10,898 bases of DNA from Chromatiaceae bacterium. Its GTDB lineage: Bacteria > Pseudomonadota > Gammaproteobacteria > Chromatiales > Chromatiaceae. This document shows positions 7,965 to 10,898 of this stretch, piece by piece. The notes under the pieces are model-generated. The model ran no database searches, had not been told where the DNA came from, and was given only the letters and a program-made list of their open reading frames with translations. Within the stretch, counting starts at the first letter, position 1. Every line of letters begins with the position of its first letter. Location of the stretch: contig JAFGTZ010000122.1 of the NCBI GenBank assembly GCA_016938795.1, positions 1-10,898 of the forward strand, in the 5' to 3' direction. The translations under genes and the position numbers were made by a program.

Positions 7965-9245
7965 ATGCAGACTGACCGAATCATCCAGACTGATCGAATC
8001 ATTGCCTTCGTCATGGCAGGCGGACAGGGCTCCAGGCTCCAGCCGCTCACCACCATGCGCTCCAAGCCCTCGGTCCCCTTCGGCTCACGCTATCGTATCG
8101 TCGATTTCGTACTCAGCAACCTGGTCAACTCCCAGATCCAGACCATCTATCTGCTGGTGCAATACAAATCGCAGTCGCTCATCGAGCATGTGCGCAAGGC
8201 CTGGACCATTTCGCCGCTGCTGCAAAATCAGTTTGTCACTGTGGTTCCCCCTCAGATGATGACGGGCGCGCACTGGTTCCAGGGCACCGCTGATGCGGTC
8301 AACCAGAACATCAACCTCATCGAGGAACACCACCCCGATCTGGTCGTGGTCTTTGGCGCCGACCACATCTATCGGATGGATATCCGACAAATGGTGCAGT
8401 TCCACCGGGATCGCGAGGCCGATGTGACCATCGCCGCCCTGCCCGTGCCGCTCAAGGATGCCTCCAGCTTCGGCGTCATTGCCGCCGACGAGGACGGACG
8501 CATCCAGGCCTTCGAGGAAAAGCCGGCCCACCCGACCCCGCTCGCGGCGGATCCCACCCAGGCCTTTGCCTCCATGGGCAATTACATCTTCAACACCGAG
8601 GTGCTGCTGCGGGCGCTGCACGAGACCCAGGAGGCGGGCGAGCACGATTTCGGTCAGCACGTCCTGCCCCGCCTGCTGCGCACCCATCGGCTCTACGCCT
8701 ACGACTTTGCCACCAACCGCATCCCCGGCATCCAGCCCTACGAAACCCAGGTCTACTGGCGCGACGTGGGCTCCATCGACGCCTACTACGAGGCACACAA
8801 GGACGTGCTTGGCGCTGATCCCATCGTCGATCTCTTCAATCCCGAGTGGCCCATCTACTCCAGCGGCTACCAGGGGCCGGTGGCCAAGCTGCTTGGCGGC
8901 GACATTCGCAACAGCCTACTCGGCGCGGCCAGCGTGATACACGAGGGCGCGCGCGTGCATAACTCCATCATCCGTCGCGAGGTGGTCATTGAGGAGGATG
9001 TGGAGCTTGATGACTGCATCATCATGGACTACGTGCGCATCTGCCGGGGCGCGCGTCTGCGCAAGGTCATCGTTGATCGACACAATATCATCGAAGCGGA
9101 CGCGCGCATCGGCTTCGACTCCGAGCAGGACAGCGCGCGCTATCACGTCAGCGCCGGCGGCGTCACCGTGGTGCCCATGGGTCAGGTGAGCTGCTTCGCA
9201 CGCGACATTAACCGCGGCGGCAAGGGGCGGCGTTACTCGGAATAA
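7965..9245 (+). CDS. glgC: Glucose-1-phosphate adenylyltransferase (ADP-glucose pyrophosphorylase)
   Basis: GlgC makes ADP-glucose from ATP and glucose-1-phosphate, the committed step of bacterial glycogen synthesis. The ATG at 7965 follows GGAGG (7956-7960) after 4 nt; upstream in-frame codons do not resemble GlgC. The product is 426 aa (E. coli 431). Visible: nucleotide loop VMAGGQGSRLQPLT (16-29), RYRIVDFVLSN (42-52), WFQGTADAV (104-112), FGADHIYRMD with catalytic Asp133 (E. coli D142), SSFGVI, FEEKPAHP with Lys186 (E. coli K195), YWRDVGS (264-270), and a C-terminal left-handed beta-helix (about 315-385) with DRHNIIEADARIG. Odd points: residues 2-7 and 8-13 are an exact QTDRII repeat, and the position of E. 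coli activator residue Lys39 is Met31 (TTMRSKP instead of TNKRAKP), so allosteric control may differ. No other glg gene is in view; it converges on the - strand cluster 12 bp beyond its stop. Confidence 0.97.
   Translation: MQTDRIIQTDRIIAFVMAGGQGSRLQPLTTMRSKPSVPFGSRYRIVDFVLSNLVNSQIQTIYLLVQYKSQSLIEHVRKAWTISPLLQNQFVTVVPPQMMTGAHWFQGTADAVNQNINLIEEHHPDLVVVFGADHIYRMDIRQMVQFHRDREADVTIAALPVPLKDASSFGVIAADEDGRIQAFEEKPAHPTPLAADPTQAFASMGNYIFNTEVLLRALHETQEAGEHDFGQHVLPRLLRTHRLYAYDFATNRIPGIQPYETQVYWRDVGSIDAYYEAHKDVLGADPIVDLFNPEWPIYSSGYQGPVAKLLGGDIRNSLLGAASVIHEGARVHNSIIRREVVIEEDVELDDCIIMDYVRICRGARLRKVIVDRHNIIEADARIGFDSEQDSARYHVSAGGVTVVPMGQVSCFARDINRGGKGRRYSE
7968..8003 (+). repeat. 18-bp tandem duplication inside the 5' end of glgC
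   Basis: Two adjacent 18-bp units, CAGACTGACCGAATCATC (7968-7985) and CAGACTGATCGAATCATT (7986-8003), agree at 16 of 18 positions. Both differences are third-position and synonymous (GAC/GAT, ATC/ATT), so each unit encodes QTDRII. The repeat starts at codon 2, ahead of the nucleotide-binding loop. Confidence 0.9.
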
Positions 9246-9257
9246 GTGGGAGAGGGT

Positions 9258-9749
9258 CTAACCACGAATCTCTACCCAAGCCCCTCGCGGGGTTTGCTCG
9301 AAGAGTTCGATCAGGGCCGCGCTGTGCAGGCGAATGCAGCCATGCGAGCGCGGCACCCCGAGCGGTTCGCTCTCCGGGGCGCCGTGGATGTAGATGAATC
9401 GGCGCAGGGTATCGACCTTGCCGCCACGGTTGAACCCGGGCTCGCAGCCGGTGAGCCAGAGAATGCGGGTCAGAATCCAGTCGCGCTCGGGATGGGCGGC
9501 GGCCAGCGCCTCGCTGTAGATCTCGCCGGTTGGCCGACGGCCGCGAAAGACGGTTCCCACAGGGCAATCCGCGCCAATCTTCAGGCGCACCCGGTGCAGC
9601 CCGCGCGGCGTGCAACCGCTGCCCAGGCACTCGCCCACCCCATTGAGCCCGGTCGAGACGGCATGGCGCTGGAGCAGACGCGCGCCTTCATAAAGCCCGA
9701 GCCATTGCCCGGCCACATCCACCAGAATGCGCCGCTCGCCCACCGCCAT
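9258..9749 (-). CDS. YkuD-family L,D-transpeptidase-fold protein without export signal
   Basis: YkuD-domain enzymes form or cleave L,D peptide bonds in peptidoglycan through an active-site cysteine. This 163-aa protein is a single domain: an N-terminal strand pair ILVDVAGQWLGLYEGARLL (8-26), TPRGLHRVRLKIG (47-59), RDWILTRILWLTG (89-101), then the catalytic IHGAPESEPLGVPRSHGCIRLHS with His122, His136 and Cys138. The length and motif spacing match short gammaproteobacterial members I recall. There is no signal peptide, lipobox or membrane segment, so as read it is cytosolic, unusual for a periplasmic activity. Four further cysteines (41, 46, 62, 102) are present. The start is uncertain: ATG at 9749 overlaps the preceding stop as TGATG, while a GTG at 9752 would give a 4-nt GTGA overlap; neither start adds a leader. 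It is the last gene of the rlmD-CYTH operon. The true substrate is unknown. Confidence 0.88.
   Translation of the reverse strand: MAVGERRILVDVAGQWLGLYEGARLLQRHAVSTGLNGVGECLGSGCTPRGLHRVRLKIGADCPVGTVFRGRRPTGEIYSEALAAAHPERDWILTRILWLTGCEPGFNRGGKVDTLRRFIYIHGAPESEPLGVPRSHGCIRLHSAALIELFEQTPRGAWVEIRG
9278..9295 (+). terminator. Weak candidate terminator for glgC inside the facing gene
   Basis: AAGCCCC (9278-9284) can pair with GGGGTTT (9289-9295), a 7-bp stem including one G-T pair with a TCGC loop. It ends in TTT, 33 bp after the glgC stop, and lies in the 3' coding part of the facing transpeptidase gene. With only 12 bp between the two stops, any glgC terminator must lie within that gene. The short stem and short T-run keep confidence low. 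Confidence 0.25.
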
Positions 9750-10243
9750 CACCAGCGGCTGAAGGGATGACGCGCGAGCGCCGCGTTGTAATAGCGCCCA
9801 TCCTGGGTTACCTCCTCGCCCAGCCAGTCGGGGCGCTCGAAGGGCTCATCTTCGTGGGTCAGCTCAAGCTCGGCGAGCACCAGACCGGCGTTCTCGCCAG
9901 CAAAGACATCCAGCTCCCAGCCGTGCGCCCCATGACGCACCCGATGGCGCACCTTCTCGATCATCCCCGGCAGGGCCAGCTCGGCGAGCAGCGCATCGGC
10001 ATCGGCAGGCGGGATGGGATACTCGAATTCGGCGCGCGCGAGACCTGCACCCTGCCCCGGCCCCTTGATGGTAAGAAAGGCCTGTTCGCCAGAACGCCGT
10101 ACCCGCACCGTGGCGCGCGCGCCCGATGCCGCCAGCGGCTCGGGCGCGGCCAGATAGCCCTGCCGGATGGGCCAGGATGCCTCGACCGCGTCGCGCCAGC
10201 CCTCGCCGCGCACCAGAAACTTGCGCTCGATCTCGACACCCAT
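9749..10243 (-). CDS. CYTH-domain triphosphate tunnel metalloenzyme (NeuTTM-like)
   Basis: CYTH proteins bind triphosphorylated substrates in an eight-stranded beta tunnel with divalent metal. The closest relative I can recall is Nitrosomonas europaea NeuTTM, an inorganic triphosphatase of similar size; shared stretches include IERKFLV, RQGYL, ELDVFAG and GEEVTxDxRYxNxALA. The product is 164 aa and cytosolic. The start ATG at 10243 has GGAGG 8 nt upstream, embedded in the last codons of rlmD, and the frame begins with the signature EIERK (Glu4, Glu6, Lys8). Other tunnel residues visible: Arg47 and Arg49 (TVRVRR), Lys60 (LTIKG), Glu72 and Glu74, Lys97-Arg99-Arg101, Glu110 and Asp112, Glu125 and Glu127. 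Triphosphatase activity on inorganic triphosphate is the best inference; class IV adenylate cyclase or thiamine triphosphatase are alternatives not excluded by sequence. It starts 4 nt after the rlmD stop and overlaps the transpeptidase start. Confidence 0.9.
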   Translation of the reverse strand: MGVEIERKFLVRGEGWRDAVEASWPIRQGYLAAPEPLAASGARATVRVRRSGEQAFLTIKGPGQGAGLARAEFEYPIPPADADALLAELALPGMIEKVRHRVRHGAHGWELDVFAGENAGLVLAELELTHEDEPFERPDWLGEEVTQDGRYYNAALARHPFSRW

Positions 10244-10247
10244 GGCG

Positions 10248-10898
10248 TTATCCTCCGCGCCGCTCGAAAAGCGCCATGGATTCCACATGACCGGTGTGCG
10301 GAAACATATCCATGACCCCGGCGGCCACCAGACGATAGCCCAGCCCATGCACCAGACGCTCGGCGTCGCGCGCCAGGGTCGTGGGGTAGCAGGAGACATA
10401 GACCAGTCGCTCGATGCCCAGGCGCGGCAGCCAGTCGAGTATCTCGAAGGCCCCGCTGCGCGGCGGATCGAGCAGCGCGGCGTCGAAGCGCTCGCGCATC
10501 CAGGGCAGCAGCTCCAGCTCCTCGCCGTAGAGGTTCGCGGTGTGGAAGCTCAGGTTATCCAGACCGTTGCGCGCGGCATTGAGCCCGGCGCGCGCCACCA
10601 GCCCGGCATCGCCCTCGACCCCTACCACCCGCGCCGCGCGCCGGGCGAGCGGCAGACTGAAATTGCCGAGCCCGCAGAAGAGATCCAGGATGCACTCATC
10701 GGGTTCGGGCGCCAAAAGCTCCAGCGCCTGATCGACCATGCGCCGGTTGAGTTCCAGATTGACCTGGGTGAAATCGCTTGGCAGAAAGCCCAGCCGCACC
10801 CCCGGATGCGGCAGCGAATAGGAGAGCTCGACCGCCTGCCCCGGAAGCGGCTCGATGCTCTCCGGCCCGCCCGGTTGCAGATAGCAATGCAGCCCCTC
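10248..10898 (-). CDS. rlmD: 23S rRNA (uracil-1939-C5) methyltransferase, N-terminus outside window
   Basis: RlmD uses S-adenosylmethionine to methylate U1939 of 23S rRNA. The frame is open to the window edge at 10898, so only the C-terminal 216 residues are visible; the TRAM and iron-sulfur N-terminal part is missing. Seen: LGFLPSDFTQVN (RlmD/TrmA-type Gln loop), SAM-binding LDLFCGLGNFSLPLA, ARVVGVEG, LLDPPRSG, the nucleophile segment YVSCYPTTLARD (Cys codon 10389-10391), and the C-terminal MDMFPHTGHVESM with the catalytic-base glutamate. The similarity to E. coli RumA (VLDLFCGMGNFTLPLA, MLDMFPHTGHLESM) supports RlmD over RlmC or TrmA. One oddity: the residue after the nucleophile cysteine is Tyr, where the family signature usually has Asn (SCN). 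The last codons contain the ribosome-binding site for the CYTH gene. Confidence 0.95.
   Translation of the reverse strand, partial: EGLHCYLQPGGPESIEPLPGQAVELSYSLPHPGVRLGFLPSDFTQVNLELNRRMVDQALELLAPEPDECILDLFCGLGNFSLPLARRAARVVGVEGDAGLVARAGLNAARNGLDNLSFHTANLYGEELELLPWMRERFDAALLDPPRSGAFEILDWLPRLGIERLVYVSCYPTTLARDAERLVHGLGYRLVAAGVMDMFPHTGHVESMALFERRGG

Noticed and set aside
10244..10399. Longer CYTH start, 52 codons upstream
   Set aside because: The Trp/Pro-rich extension overlaps rlmD in another frame, and the EIERK signature normally lies at the extreme N-terminus.

Overview
This window looks like ordinary chromosomal DNA from a high-GC gammaproteobacterium. The aconitase, PurB, RlmD and ThyA proteins are all of the gammaproteobacterial kind. 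The combination of a glycogen-type GlgC, a compact secreted OmpA-domain protein, a NeuTTM-like CYTH protein and a leaderless YkuD protein suggests a purple sulfur bacterium (Chromatiaceae) or a relative. That placement is inferred from remembered family patterns, not from a search.

Layout, left to right. A 5'-truncated aconitase gene (acnA, + strand, 1-2160) is followed by a roughly 200-bp spacer holding two distinct palindromic structures, then purB (+, 2364-3728). Another roughly 200-bp spacer holds two hairpins that probably terminate purB and the gene facing it. A small secreted OmpA-domain protein lies on the - strand (3935-4498), and its long leader shares a roughly 340-bp divergent region with a DUF7931-type gene (+, 4836-5348). 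That gene ends 7 bp from the end of thyA. thyA (-, 5356-6192) is the second gene of a tight gpmI-thyA pair (gpmI, -, 6197-7741). glgC (+, 7965-9245) diverges from gpmI across a 223-bp promoter spacer and ends 12 bp from the end of the next - strand cluster. That cluster is rlmD (cut by the window end) - CYTH triphosphate tunnel protein - L,D-transpeptidase-fold protein (-, 10898 down to 9258), with junctions of +4 nt and an overlapping stop/start, so it is very probably one translationally coupled operon.

Functionally this is core metabolism: TCA cycle (aconitase), purine synthesis (PurB), dTMP synthesis (ThyA), glycolysis (GpmI), glycogen synthesis (GlgC), envelope anchoring (OmpA domain) and 23S rRNA methylation (RlmD). 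There is no mobile element with a transposase, no CRISPR array, no tRNA or rRNA gene and no phage gene. I do not see a clearly undescribed system.

The items most worth a second look are: the coupled rlmD-CYTH-L,D-transpeptidase operon with a transpeptidase lacking any export signal; the DUF7931 protein of unknown function; the near-perfect 18-bp tandem duplication at the start of glgC, together with loss of the E. coli-type activator lysine; and the two unlike palindromes between acnA and purB.
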